A DNA stretch of 59,036 nt from contig JADFMN010000014.1 in assembly GCA_022563855.1 (NCBI GenBank), positions 1 through 59,036 on the forward strand, given 5' to 3'. The stretch's first letter is position 1; each line of letters starts with the position of its first letter. The stretch comes from Armatimonadota bacterium (GTDB lineage: Bacteria; Armatimonadota; Fimbriimonadia; Fimbriimonadales; Fimbriimonadaceae). The notes under the pieces were generated by a model, which saw only the letters and a program-made list of their open reading frames with translations, did no database searches and had not been told where the DNA came from. The position numbers were made by a program, and so were the translations under genes. Positions 7,674 through 15,407 of the stretch are shown one piece after another.

Positions 7674-9587
7674 TTACCGGGGGAAGATAGGCTTGAGCAG
7701 GACTGCGACCTCTTCTTCGCCGTCAGTGGCATCACAAGCAATGTACATATTGTCCGAGATCCCCCGAGCAAAAGTAAGCCAAAGCCCTTCAGGCACGTCA
7801 CAAAGGTCGTTGAGATCCATCACCCGTCTGTCGGGCGTCCATATGAGCGCTGTTCGCTCTTTGGCGTCAGAGTTCCAGCCGGAGCCCACCGAATACCCCT
7901 TGCTGTTAAGTGCAAACTGCCAAGAGTTCGCGAATAGGTTTGGCTGATCGTTGAGTACGACTTGGTCCGCTCCGAACCAAGTCGTGGGTAGGTGTCGACC
8001 GTCTTTCCAAGAATTGCCGACGATGACCCCGTCGTCAGATATCTCACTGACTGACATCGAGTCAGAGCCTTCGAGCATCGGCAACATCCTGATGGTTCCG
8101 TCCGGCTCCCATATCCAGGCCAAGTTCTTACTTGCGTTGAAGTAATTGTCCGAGAAGGTGCCTATAGTTGTACCGCTTGAGTTCACTGCAGACGCGTACG
8201 TGTGCGGGAGATCGCCCAACACGCTCGCCTCAAGCAGCTCCAGTCCCGTACTGGGGTGAAATCGGAACGCGGTGGGAACGTCACCGTCGAAGCGGCCAAC
8301 AACGTGCCCCTCTTCGCTCACGTCCCACGCATGGCCGTTGAGGCCTGTTATCTCGCTATAGTCGTCGCCTCCGCCGAACACTCCGATCCGCCTGATGTTT
8401 CCGCCAACTGCCAGTCCATCGTTGTTGACTCCGTTTACTTGACTGTCGAACCGTGTCGTCTGGATCTGTTTCAAGCCCTCCTCTTCGCTCCAGATAAACG
8501 GTGAGCGCCAGTTGTAATTGAGCGCGACCTCGCCTTTCTCGTTGACGTCCCACGCTGTCGATGGCCCAAGCTCTGCATTGCGGGGCAGAACTATGACCTC
8601 AAACCTGGGAAGACCCTTTGACTTCCTGTCGAACTCTGCCGTCGTCCTACCGATGAATTCAGGCGTTACTGGCTGAAGGATGAGGGTCAACGCGATCGGG
8701 GCAGCAGCCATCCAGCCGAGCTTTCCATTATTATTGCTAAACCGCCCGATGTTCACAAGTCGTTGCTTGAGGTCGCTGACGTGCGTCCTGCCGAACGCAA
8801 GACCGGCCGTCAGCGACGTTTGGCCTGTAGCAGATCGTGCGAGCAAGCCTGCGTAGTCGGACTTCTTACCGTCAAGAACTTGTAAAGCTGTATCGTCAGC
8901 AGCTTGTTCTGTGAAGAGCCGGTAGAGCCGCACCGCCCAATACAGCACAGGGTTCCAGGGCATTGAGGCAAGAGTCAGAAGCGGTAGCACGCTCCATAGC
9001 GGGTCGCGCCGCATGACGTGTGCCAGCTCGTGTGCCAGCACCTGTTGCCTGTCACCCGTGCCCTCTTCAAGCGAGTATCTTTCTGGTAGAACGATCGCCT
9101 GTCGCCACAGCCCTACCAGCGCAGGAGAATCGACCTGGTTCGAGACGACTACCCTCGGGATGTGCCAAGCTCCAACCTTCTCGGCGATCTCAGAGCACTC
9201 GCTGAGCCCATCACCTGCGATAGGAGAGCCGCTCGTTGCGAGCCTCTTAAGAATCGAGTTGATCCGGAGGTACTGCACTAGAACGTAGGCCGGCCCGAGA
9301 ATGATTAGGGCCGCAGTGACAAGGAAGAACACTTGTCCTGACTGTACGAGTGTGGCCGTGGATTCTCCAGCCGGCACCTCAGGCGCGAGGAAGATACCGA
9401 AAACGGCGAACACGACCGCCGATACCCAGAACTTGGCGAACGCGAATCGCAAGATCCAGACTTTCGTCGATGCCTTGATGGTGCGGGCGACGACCGTCAG
9501 CAGGCAGACGAGAAGGATCCAAAGGCTCCCTTCAACAAGAAGATGGAACCAAGGCAACAGCGCCTTGACGACCGCCGGACTCTCCAT
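7674..9587 (-). CDS. BlaR1-like M56 membrane metalloprotease with HAF-type repeat sensor domain
   Basis: 637 aa from the ATG at 9587; an upstream TTG at 9608 overlaps the operator and is not preferred. Residues 1-130 contain three membrane helices, then the M56 protease core with the zinc motif HELAH (in VLAHELAHVMRRDPLW) and the distal Glu in FTEQAADDTAL. A further helix near 300 leads outside the cytoplasm. The C-terminal half is not the penicillin-binding domain of BlaR1 but about six repeats of the form (I/V)N..G...G......A..W.....(HAF-like), ending ISDNMYIACD. It therefore keeps the signalling machinery but senses something else. It is the first gene of the blaR-blaI pair. Confidence 0.8.
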   Translation of the reverse strand: MESPAVVKALLPWFHLLVEGSLWILLVCLLTVVARTIKASTKVWILRFAFAKFWVSAVVFAVFGIFLAPEVPAGESTATLVQSGQVFFLVTAALIILGPAYVLVQYLRINSILKRLATSGSPIAGDGLSECSEIAEKVGAWHIPRVVVSNQVDSPALVGLWRQAIVLPERYSLEEGTGDRQQVLAHELAHVMRRDPLWSVLPLLTLASMPWNPVLYWAVRLYRLFTEQAADDTALQVLDGKKSDYAGLLARSATGQTSLTAGLAFGRTHVSDLKQRLVNIGRFSNNNGKLGWMAAAPIALTLILQPVTPEFIGRTTAEFDRKSKGLPRFEVIVLPRNAELGPSTAWDVNEKGEVALNYNWRSPFIWSEEEGLKQIQTTRFDSQVNGVNNDGLAVGGNIRRIGVFGGGDDYSEITGLNGHAWDVSEEGHVVGRFDGDVPTAFRFHPSTGLELLEASVLGDLPHTYASAVNSSGTTIGTFSDNYFNASKNLAWIWEPDGTIRMLPMLEGSDSMSVSEISDDGVIVGNSWKDGRHLPTTWFGADQVVLNDQPNLFANSWQFALNSKGYSVGSGWNSDAKERTALIWTPDRRVMDLNDLCDVPEGLWLTFARGISDNMYIACDATDGEEEVAVLLKPIFPR

Positions 9588-9603
9588 AACGTCCGAAGTA
9601 TAC

Positions 9604-9613
9604 GACAAGTGTC
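9604..9613 (-). promoter_or_regulatory. BlaI-type operator upstream of the BlaR-like gene
   Basis: The dyad GACAAGTGTC lies 17 bp before the ATG at 9587 and shares the GACAnnTGTC consensus with the two sites before the PD40 gene. It would let BlaI repress its own operon. Confidence 0.6.
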
Positions 9614-9630
9614 AACAAGAAGTCCCTTGC

Positions 9631-9702
9631 AAGGCTTCCTATATAACGAGGGGGGCGGTCTTATTCAAGACCCCGGGGTACCCCCCTTCGGTATGGGGTC
9701 GA
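9631..9702 (+). repeat. palindrome-rich direct repeat, right copy
   Basis: Counterpart of 5524-5595 in the same orientation, with the core AGACCCCGGGGTACCCCCC. In this copy GACCCC at the core can also pair with GGGGTC 20 bp downstream. It lies between the BlaR-like gene and the divergent ArdC-like gene; the rest of 9703-9914 holds no gene. Confidence 0.6.
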
Positions 9703-9914
9703 CTCTCCGACCCCGACAGCTCAGTTCTTCAAGTCATAAGGGAGATTATCGGTCCGCTACGCAAGGGCAAAGCCCTTCAACGATAATCTGGCCTTATAAC
9801 AGAAAACTGGGCTGTCTGACTCTGGAACTCTCGGCTTGTCTGACTGCCCCCCCTGTGTTTCCCTTGCTCAGCTCTTGCTCGAATGCACGCGAGCATCGCC
9901 TCGCAAGGAAAACA

Positions 9915-10676
9915 ATGAATACGAACGTACAACATACGATCGACTCGTCACTCAAACGGCTCTCCAGCGCCCTGGCGGCAGGACGCTCAGAGACGCTCAC
10001 CGACTACCTCAGGGCCATGGCGAGGTTCCACGACTACTCGTGGTTCAACGTCATGATGATCTTCACCCAGAGGCCTGAGGCTACGCGAGTCGCAGGCTAC
10101 AACACCTGGAAGAAGGTGGGTAGATGGGTTATGAGAGGGCAGAAGGGCATAGTCATCCTGGCTCCCCTTCTCAAGAAGGACGAAGAGGGTAACAGGGACC
10201 TTTATGGCTTCAAAGCTGTGCGGGTCTATGACATCAGGCAAACTGATGGCAGAAGTCTCCCAGAGTTCGACTCTGTCCATGGAGACCCAGGCCGCTTCAC
10301 CCAGTCTCTCGCAGCCCTTGCACACGACCAGGGTATCGAGGTCGAGTACGTCGATTCTCTTGGAGGACCAGACGGTGTCTCACAAGGAGGCAAAGTCATG
10401 GTGTGCAAGGACCTACCTGAGGGTGAACAGTTCGCTGTGCTTGCACACGAGCTGGCTCACGAGCTGATGCACCGAGGTGAACGCAAGGCGTCGAAGAAGA
10501 CCAAAGAGCTGGAAGCCGAGGCTGTCGCCTTCGTCGTCTGCTCTGTCCTCGGGCTCGACACCTACTCCAGGAGCAGGGACTACATTGGTCTCTATGGCGG
10601 CAGCGCTGAAGCCCTGGCCGACTCCCTCCAGCACATCCAGCAGACCGTGAAGTTCATGTTGTCTGCTGTGATCTGA
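9915..10676 (+). CDS. ArdC-like antirestriction/ImmA-IrrE-type zinc peptidase
   Basis: 253 aa from the ATG at 9915, preceded by AAGGAAAACA as ribosome-binding site. Residues 15-120 form the ArdC N-terminal (ssDNA-binding) domain, with YSWFNVMMIFTQRP, VAGYNTWKKVGRWV and GQKGIVILAP. Residues about 170-230 carry the zinc protease motif HELAHELMHRGE followed by ELEAEAVAFVV, the third ligand. ArdC proteins of conjugative elements protect incoming DNA from restriction. It supports a plasmid/ICE origin for this region. Transcribed away from the BlaR cassette and followed at once by a hairpin terminator. Confidence 0.8.
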   Translation: MNTNVQHTIDSSLKRLSSALAAGRSETLTDYLRAMARFHDYSWFNVMMIFTQRPEATRVAGYNTWKKVGRWVMRGQKGIVILAPLLKKDEEGNRDLYGFKAVRVYDIRQTDGRSLPEFDSVHGDPGRFTQSLAALAHDQGIEVEYVDSLGGPDGVSQGGKVMVCKDLPEGEQFAVLAHELAHELMHRGERKASKKTKELEAEAVAFVVCSVLGLDTYSRSRDYIGLYGGSAEALADSLQHIQQTVKFMLSAVI

Positions 10677-10684
10677 CTCTTGAA

Positions 10685-10710
10685 TGGGGCAGTCTCAGCC
10701 GACTGCCCCA
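10685..10710 (+). terminator. hairpin after the ArdC-like gene
   Basis: A perfect 10-bp stem, TGGGGCAGTC with GACTGCCCCA, around a 6-nt loop, 9 bp after the stop codon. There is no T tract, so it is either a weak terminator or an mRNA 3'-end stabiliser. Confidence 0.5.
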
Positions 10711-10713
10711 GAT

Positions 10714-10826
10714 TCAGGCCCGGATGACACGGACTGTGGCCGCCTCATCGGAGGATCCTACGGACTCCCTCGATGCCCTCCGCTACACTGCGGGACGGCT
10801 ACAGCCCGGCCATCCGCTGGCCTGTG
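10714..10826 (+). repeat. structured element, copy 1 (candidate ncRNA or mobile repeat)
   Basis: About 113 nt, nearly repeated at 16982-17089 in the same orientation. The ends pair: CAGGCC with GGCCTG and CGGATG with CATCCG, separated by a 2-nt bulge on the 3' side. Inside, CATCGGAGG can pair with CCTCGATG around an ATCCTACGGACT loop, and a GGC-TACA-GCC hairpin follows. The long hairpin halves are identical between copies while single-stranded stretches differ. It lies just after the ArdC terminator. The 119 bases after it hold only a possible tiny ORF. Confidence 0.65.
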
Positions 10827-10945
10827 ATTAAATCTCTCTGAAAGCGCTCTGATTCAACTCTAACGCCAACGCAGATCGGTAGACTAGGCCACACCAGATC
10901 TCAAGTCTAAAAGGAGCTGTTGAAATAACACAACAAGCGTACATT

Positions 10946-11056
10946 GTGGCAGTCGAGAGGTCAAACAGGAAGGCCGCCGACCAGTTGCGAGCGAAACCAG
11001 GCTACGCCAGCATCCCTGTTTTGCCTCAACCGGTGGTTGGCGAGATGACAGCATGA
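10946..11056 (+). CDS. possible 36-aa leader or gene remnant before the ABC-3C operon
   Basis: A GTG-started frame (VAVERSNRKAADQLRAKPGY) ends in TGA that overlaps the ATG of the next gene (ATGA). The coupling matches the other junctions in the operon, which is the main support. The frame is open upstream to about 10891 without another good start, so it may be the tail of a lost gene. Confidence 0.3.
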   Translation: MAVERSNRKAADQLRAKPGYASIPVLPQPVVGEMTA

Positions 11057-11751
11057 GCGACACTTGGCGGGATCTAGCAGTTGCAGTTGCGTCACGAATC
11101 GAATTCGAGCGCAGATGCGACCGACTCGGATTTGTGGACGAATTCACTGCCGTGCGATTTAGTGCAGAGTTTCTCGATTCTCAAAGGACAGGAAAGATTA
11201 GGACTGAAGAACCTCATCCAGACATCTCCAACAAGTTCATCGACCTGGTCAGAGAAACGAAACGAGGGAAACAACTTGACCTCGGCATGGAGGCGAAGTG
11301 GCTTCGTCCAACCGGAAGCACAAGGTCGTGGCTCAAAGAGCTTGCCGTCGATCTCTTTCGACTCCAGCATTTCAGAACCGGCACGAAGCAAGGCACGCAC
11401 CGTGTTCTACTCGTCGTGGGAACACACGACATGATTAAGGATAATATCTTTGACAGGAACGTCCAGACCGGCGGAGGGTCAAAGCGTGGCTTGCCCTTCA
11501 TCCTGCCAGAGAACCTCTCGACTACGTTTACTAAATTCGAAATCCGCAATTGCAGACCAGAGGCGCGGAAGTGGCTTCGATCCTGCAGGGTAAATCTTGG
11601 AGTCAATCTCCCATCGACGTACGATGCACGGCTTGCCGCCAGGCATGTTGCTGCATCAGACAACGATGCGATTGAAGCTGTCGTGTGGGTGACTCGTCGT
11701 AAACCAAGCTGGAAGTCGTTTGACGACAATAGGGCGTGGGGTGTGATTTGA
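11053..11751 (+). CDS. possible PD-(D/E)xK nuclease, first gene of ABC-3C operon
   Basis: 232 aa from the ATG at 11053. Residues about 50-90 contain EEPHPDI, then LDLGMEAKWLRP, where D-x3-E-A-K has the form of a PD-(D/E)xK nuclease active site. A strand RVLLVVGTHD follows. The overall family is not one I recognise, so nuclease is inference from the motif. The stop codon overlaps a TTG start of the next gene (TTGA), and the gene is codirectional with the three ABC-3C genes, so it probably works with them as an extra effector or regulator. Confidence 0.6.
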   Translation: MSDTWRDLAVAVASRIEFERRCDRLGFVDEFTAVRFSAEFLDSQRTGKIRTEEPHPDISNKFIDLVRETKRGKQLDLGMEAKWLRPTGSTRSWLKELAVDLFRLQHFRTGTKQGTHRVLLVVGTHDMIKDNIFDRNVQTGGGSKRGLPFILPENLSTTFTKFEIRNCRPEARKWLRSCRVNLGVNLPSTYDARLAARHVAASDNDAIEAVVWVTRRKPSWKSFDDNRAWGVI

Positions 11752-12830
11752 GCAATACAGTGCCCATGCCAGAACCGCCAGCACCCGCAGCCGTTTCCGC
11801 AGATACGGCCATGATGGGGCCGCCAATCCTGCCCATCAAGCGGATCAAGCTGTACAGCAGCGAGCAATGGGAAGAATTAGTTCTTGAATGGGCAAATGGG
11901 GCGGCCGCGAAATATGACCGGGTTGAACGGTGTGGCGGTGCTGGTGACATGGGGCGCGATGTCATCGGGTTCCCGGAGAAAGACAATCACGATTTATGGG
12001 ACAACTACCAATGCAAGCACTATGACCATCCGTTGCACCCCTCTGACATTTGGCTAGAACTCGGGAAGCTCGTGTACTACGCTCATCGAGGCGAGTTCAC
12101 GTATCCGCGAGCATACTCGTTTGTCGCTCCACAGGGCGCTGGTACAGCACTTGCGAATCTGCTAAGAAAACCTGAAGAACTGCGCCGCGGCCTCATCACG
12201 AATTGGGACAGGAAGTGCAAGGAGGGAATCACTTCGACTGGAGAGGTCAAGCTTGAAGGAGATCTTCGTGCCTACTTGGATGGACTAGATTTTTCTATCT
12301 TCAGCTACATTCCACCTCTTCAGTTGGTAACGGAGCATCGCGAGACCTCATGGCATCTGGCGAGGTTTGGAGGAGCCCTACCGGAGCGGCAAGAGGCTCA
12401 GGATCCTCCAGCCACTCCAGAAGCTAACGAAGTCGTCTATCTTCGCAAGTTGTTCGCTGCGTACTCCGAACACCTTGAACGTGAAGTACTTGAGCATTCA
12501 GACATTGCCGATGAAGAAGGAATCGACGGTCACTATCAGGACTCTCGCATAGAGTTCTACAGTGCCGAGTCCTTGCGAAGCCTATCTAGGGACTCGTTGC
12601 CAGTGGGTGAATACGAGAAACTTCAAGATGAGGTTCACCACGGGGTGCGCGATGAGATTAGAAGAGATCACGTTGACGGATTTGAATGCGTCCGCTTAGT
12701 GGTGAAGGCTTCGAGGGAACTGCAACTGACTTCGCACGCTTTGCTTCCGCGCATGAATATCAAAGATCGTGGAGGAATCTGCCATCAGCTAGCGAATGAT
12801 CGAAACGACGTAGTGTGGGTGAAGCCATGA
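11748..12830 (+). CDS. ABC-3C system effector with restriction-endonuclease-like N-terminus
   Basis: About 360 aa. Start chosen at TTG 11748 because it forms a 4-base TTGA overlap and gives Met-Ser, as in the ATPase gene; GTG 11736 and ATG 11766 are alternatives. Residues about 40-100 are an Mrr/PD-(D/E)xK-type fold: EQWEELVLEWANG, GDMGRDVIGF, then QCKHY as the catalytic Q-x-K strand, and DIWLELGKLVYYA. The remaining helical part resembles ABC-3C C-terminal domains. In this class the effector attacks nucleic acid when the associated ATPase senses invasion. Followed by an ATGA overlap with the middle component. Confidence 0.75.
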   Translation: MSNTVPMPEPPAPAAVSADTAMMGPPILPIKRIKLYSSEQWEELVLEWANGAAAKYDRVERCGGAGDMGRDVIGFPEKDNHDLWDNYQCKHYDHPLHPSDIWLELGKLVYYAHRGEFTYPRAYSFVAPQGAGTALANLLRKPEELRRGLITNWDRKCKEGITSTGEVKLEGDLRAYLDGLDFSIFSYIPPLQLVTEHRETSWHLARFGGALPERQEAQDPPATPEANEVVYLRKLFAAYSEHLEREVLEHSDIADEEGIDGHYQDSRIEFYSAESLRSLSRDSLPVGEYEKLQDEVHHGVRDEIRRDHVDGFECVRLVVKASRELQLTSHALLPRMNIKDRGGICHQLANDRNDVVWVKP

Positions 12831-13333
12831 GGATTGCTGAGGAGCGGTTCATTGACCCCTTCAACGGGCCGGTCGAAATTGGGCTCCGCACGCTTGCAAT
12901 CCTCAACGATGCATTTCCCAATGAGTACTCATTGCAGCGATTAGTCGTCTTCGATTACTTGCTTGTACACTCTGACGACATTCCTGAAGGTCCTATAGGT
13001 CTTCACCCCAAGACGCCGCACCGGAGCGGCGAGCTTCTAGTGCGTAGGAAGTCTCTGCGTCAAGGCTTGTATCTCCTTATGAGCCGAGGCCTCGTTCAAC
13101 AGCGTTATCAACCAAAAGGAGTGTTCTTTGCCGGAACGGATCATACGGGTGCGTTCTTGGACACTTTAGGGTCGGCATATGTCATCGGACTGCGAGATCG
13201 CGCAGAGTGGGTAGTAAGCACGTTCGGCCCAATGTCCGATAGCGAACTGGATCTCCTTGTTCAAGAAAACCTAGGTGAATGGGGAGCGGAGTTTGAATTG
13301 GAATCAGTCCTTTGGTTGGAGGAAACGGTTTGA
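12827..13333 (+). CDS. ABC-three-component system middle component (MC2-like)
   Basis: 168 aa from the ATG at 12827, inside the ATGA overlap with the effector. The signature is clear: a FNGPVEIGLRTLAIL opening, QRLVVFDYLLVHSDD, then PIGLHPKTPHRSGELLVRR and KGVFFAGTDHTGAFL. This matches the ABC-3C middle component 2 family, a predicted winged-helix-like adaptor between effector and ATPase. No signal peptide. The stop overlaps the TTG of the ATPase gene. Confidence 0.8.
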   Translation: MRIAEERFIDPFNGPVEIGLRTLAILNDAFPNEYSLQRLVVFDYLLVHSDDIPEGPIGLHPKTPHRSGELLVRRKSLRQGLYLLMSRGLVQQRYQPKGVFFAGTDHTGAFLDTLGSAYVIGLRDRAEWVVSTFGPMSDSELDLLVQENLGEWGAEFELESVLWLEETV

Positions 13334-15174
13334 GCAAGTTTGGCTTCCACCTCGTCCGACTTGCACTAACGGGATCAGATGTCGAAGATGCCGAAGTCCG
13401 ATTCACGAATGGCTTGAACGTAATAACGGGCCCGTCAGACACGGGAAAGACATTTATTCTTCAGTGCATCGATTTCATGCTTGGTGCCAGTGTTACTCCT
13501 GAAGAAGTGCCTGAGGTAGCAAAATACGACACCGTTATACTAGACATTAAGAAGAATTCTGATAGTGAAGTAATTTCACTCAGCCGAAGTTTACAGGGAG
13601 GCGAATTCCGACTCCTACGTCCCGGTCAAGATGAGCTCTCGCTACGTCCAAAGCATGATCCAAAGCGTGAAGACACACTTTCTCACCTGCTGTTGGAAAT
13701 CACTGGACTATTGGGCAAAGAGGTTCGAAAGAACCAGCATGGCGTGACTCGGCAACTGAGTTTTAGGGACTTGGCACATTTGTCCATCGTCTCAGAAGAA
13801 GAGGTGATCCGCTCGACGTCTCCTGTACTTACGGGTCAGGTCGTCAACGCAACTGTGGAGAAGTCGGTGTTTCGACTACTACTATCGGGCAATGACGATT
13901 CTGCCGTCGTTGCATCTGAGGAGCCCAAGCTATCGCGTGCCCGAACTGAAGCCAAAGTCGAAGTAGTCCAGGAGCTCGTTGAACAAACACGCGAGCAAAT
14001 TGAGAAGCTGGAGACTGTCTCTGATCTCTCATCTCTTCAAAATCAGCTTGCTCAATCGGAAGCTGCATATGACGAGGCTTTGATTGAGTTGAGCTCTGCT
14101 CAGGAATCGGTTTCGGATATAGAACAAAGGCGTCGAGGTATTTGGGAGCAACTACGGGCGGACGAGTCCCGACTAGACGTCCTGACCGGACTTGCAGAAC
14201 GATTCGCGCTACTAAGACAACAGTATTTATCGGATCTCCGACGCCTGGAAGCTATTGCAGAAACAGGGAAACTCTTGGCTGAGATGACAATAGAACGCTG
14301 CCCGATATGCGGGGCACTCGCAGAGCACCATGACACAGAGCATCAGGAGGAACAGACAGACCCTGTAGTCGTTGCGGAAGCAACAGCCGCAGAAGCAAAT
14401 CGTATTCGATCGCTCATCGACGATCTAGACTCAACACGAAATGAAGTTAGTCGTGAGGGAAGTGAATTAGAAGCAAGAAGAAGGGATGTTAGGGGTGAAT
14501 TAGCAGCGGTTGGACAAGAATTTCAAGAGACTCTCAAGCCGCGAATGAAGGAAGCACTAAGTCACTTTCGACGCAATCAGGAGGAACGCGAAGGTGTCCG
14601 CCAAGCGATAAGCCTAATAGAAAGACTTGTTGAACTGGAAGAACTCGTTGAAGAGGTAGAGGCCAAACCAAAGACTGTGTCAAGCAATCTTCAAAGCGGA
14701 GAGATACGAGCAAGTGAATACGAGGGATTTTGTGCCGAAGTTGAGGTTAGATTACGAGCATGGAACTTCCCGGGCCTGACTCGGGTGACTTTTAGCGAAA
14801 GCGACTGGGACGTCGTCATATCTGGACGCAGGCGGACGAGTCATGGAAAAGGCGTCAGGGCGGTCACACACGCGGCCTTTACCTTTGCCCTGCTTCGATA
14901 CTGTGTAACCAGAGAACTGCCACATCCTGGATTCGTTGTGATCGACTCACCGCTGGTTGTGTACAGAGAGCCCGACGCAGACGAAGGCGAATTTAGCCAT
15001 GATGTACAAGCCTCGTTCTTTAGAGACCTCGCTGTTGCATTTGGCGACGAACAGCTGATCGTGCTTGAAAACGAAAGCCCTCCTCAGGATCTCGATGACA
15101 GTCCGGATGTGAATGTGATTCGTTTCACAGGTACATCAAGCGGGCGCGGCGGCTTCATTCCTTCGAATGATTAA
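13330..15174 (+). CDS. ABC-3C system ATPase (SMC/RecN-like)
   Basis: 614 aa from TTG 13330 (reads MSKFGFHLVRL). Walker A is GPSDTGKT (about residue 35). A long coiled coil (about 200-470) holds a zinc-hook-like CPICG near residue 320. The C-terminus has the Walker B strand GFVVIDSPLVVY and a final IRFTGTSSG strand. SMC-like ATPases of ABC-3C systems are thought to sense foreign DNA or DNA ends and license the effector. The start shares the TTTGAGCAA context of the effector start, so all four genes are tightly coupled. It closes the operon. Confidence 0.8.
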   Translation: MSKFGFHLVRLALTGSDVEDAEVRFTNGLNVITGPSDTGKTFILQCIDFMLGASVTPEEVPEVAKYDTVILDIKKNSDSEVISLSRSLQGGEFRLLRPGQDELSLRPKHDPKREDTLSHLLLEITGLLGKEVRKNQHGVTRQLSFRDLAHLSIVSEEEVIRSTSPVLTGQVVNATVEKSVFRLLLSGNDDSAVVASEEPKLSRARTEAKVEVVQELVEQTREQIEKLETVSDLSSLQNQLAQSEAAYDEALIELSSAQESVSDIEQRRRGIWEQLRADESRLDVLTGLAERFALLRQQYLSDLRRLEAIAETGKLLAEMTIERCPICGALAEHHDTEHQEEQTDPVVVAEATAAEANRIRSLIDDLDSTRNEVSREGSELEARRRDVRGELAAVGQEFQETLKPRMKEALSHFRRNQEEREGVRQAISLIERLVELEELVEEVEAKPKTVSSNLQSGEIRASEYEGFCAEVEVRLRAWNFPGLTRVTFSESDWDVVISGRRRTSHGKGVRAVTHAAFTFALLRYCVTRELPHPGFVVIDSPLVVYREPDADEGEFSHDVQASFFRDLAVAFGDEQLIVLENESPPQDLDDSPDVNVIRFTGTSSGRGGFIPSND

Positions 15175-15407
15175 ATGTCGGAGTGTTTTGGCCAGAAGCA
15201 GAGACAATACTCCGATCTGACAGGGTGATGCAGACATGGAGTTCTACTTAAATTGAAATCAGTCTATGGCGCGCAATCGTGACAAGGTGATGGCATTCTG
15301 AGAAGTCTATCAAAAGAGGCACGCAGCTACCAACGCCCAAGCCTTCGTGGGTAGCCTGATTGGAGTTGTCGTACTACACATGTACGTACGCGGCAGCAAG
15401 GAGACAG

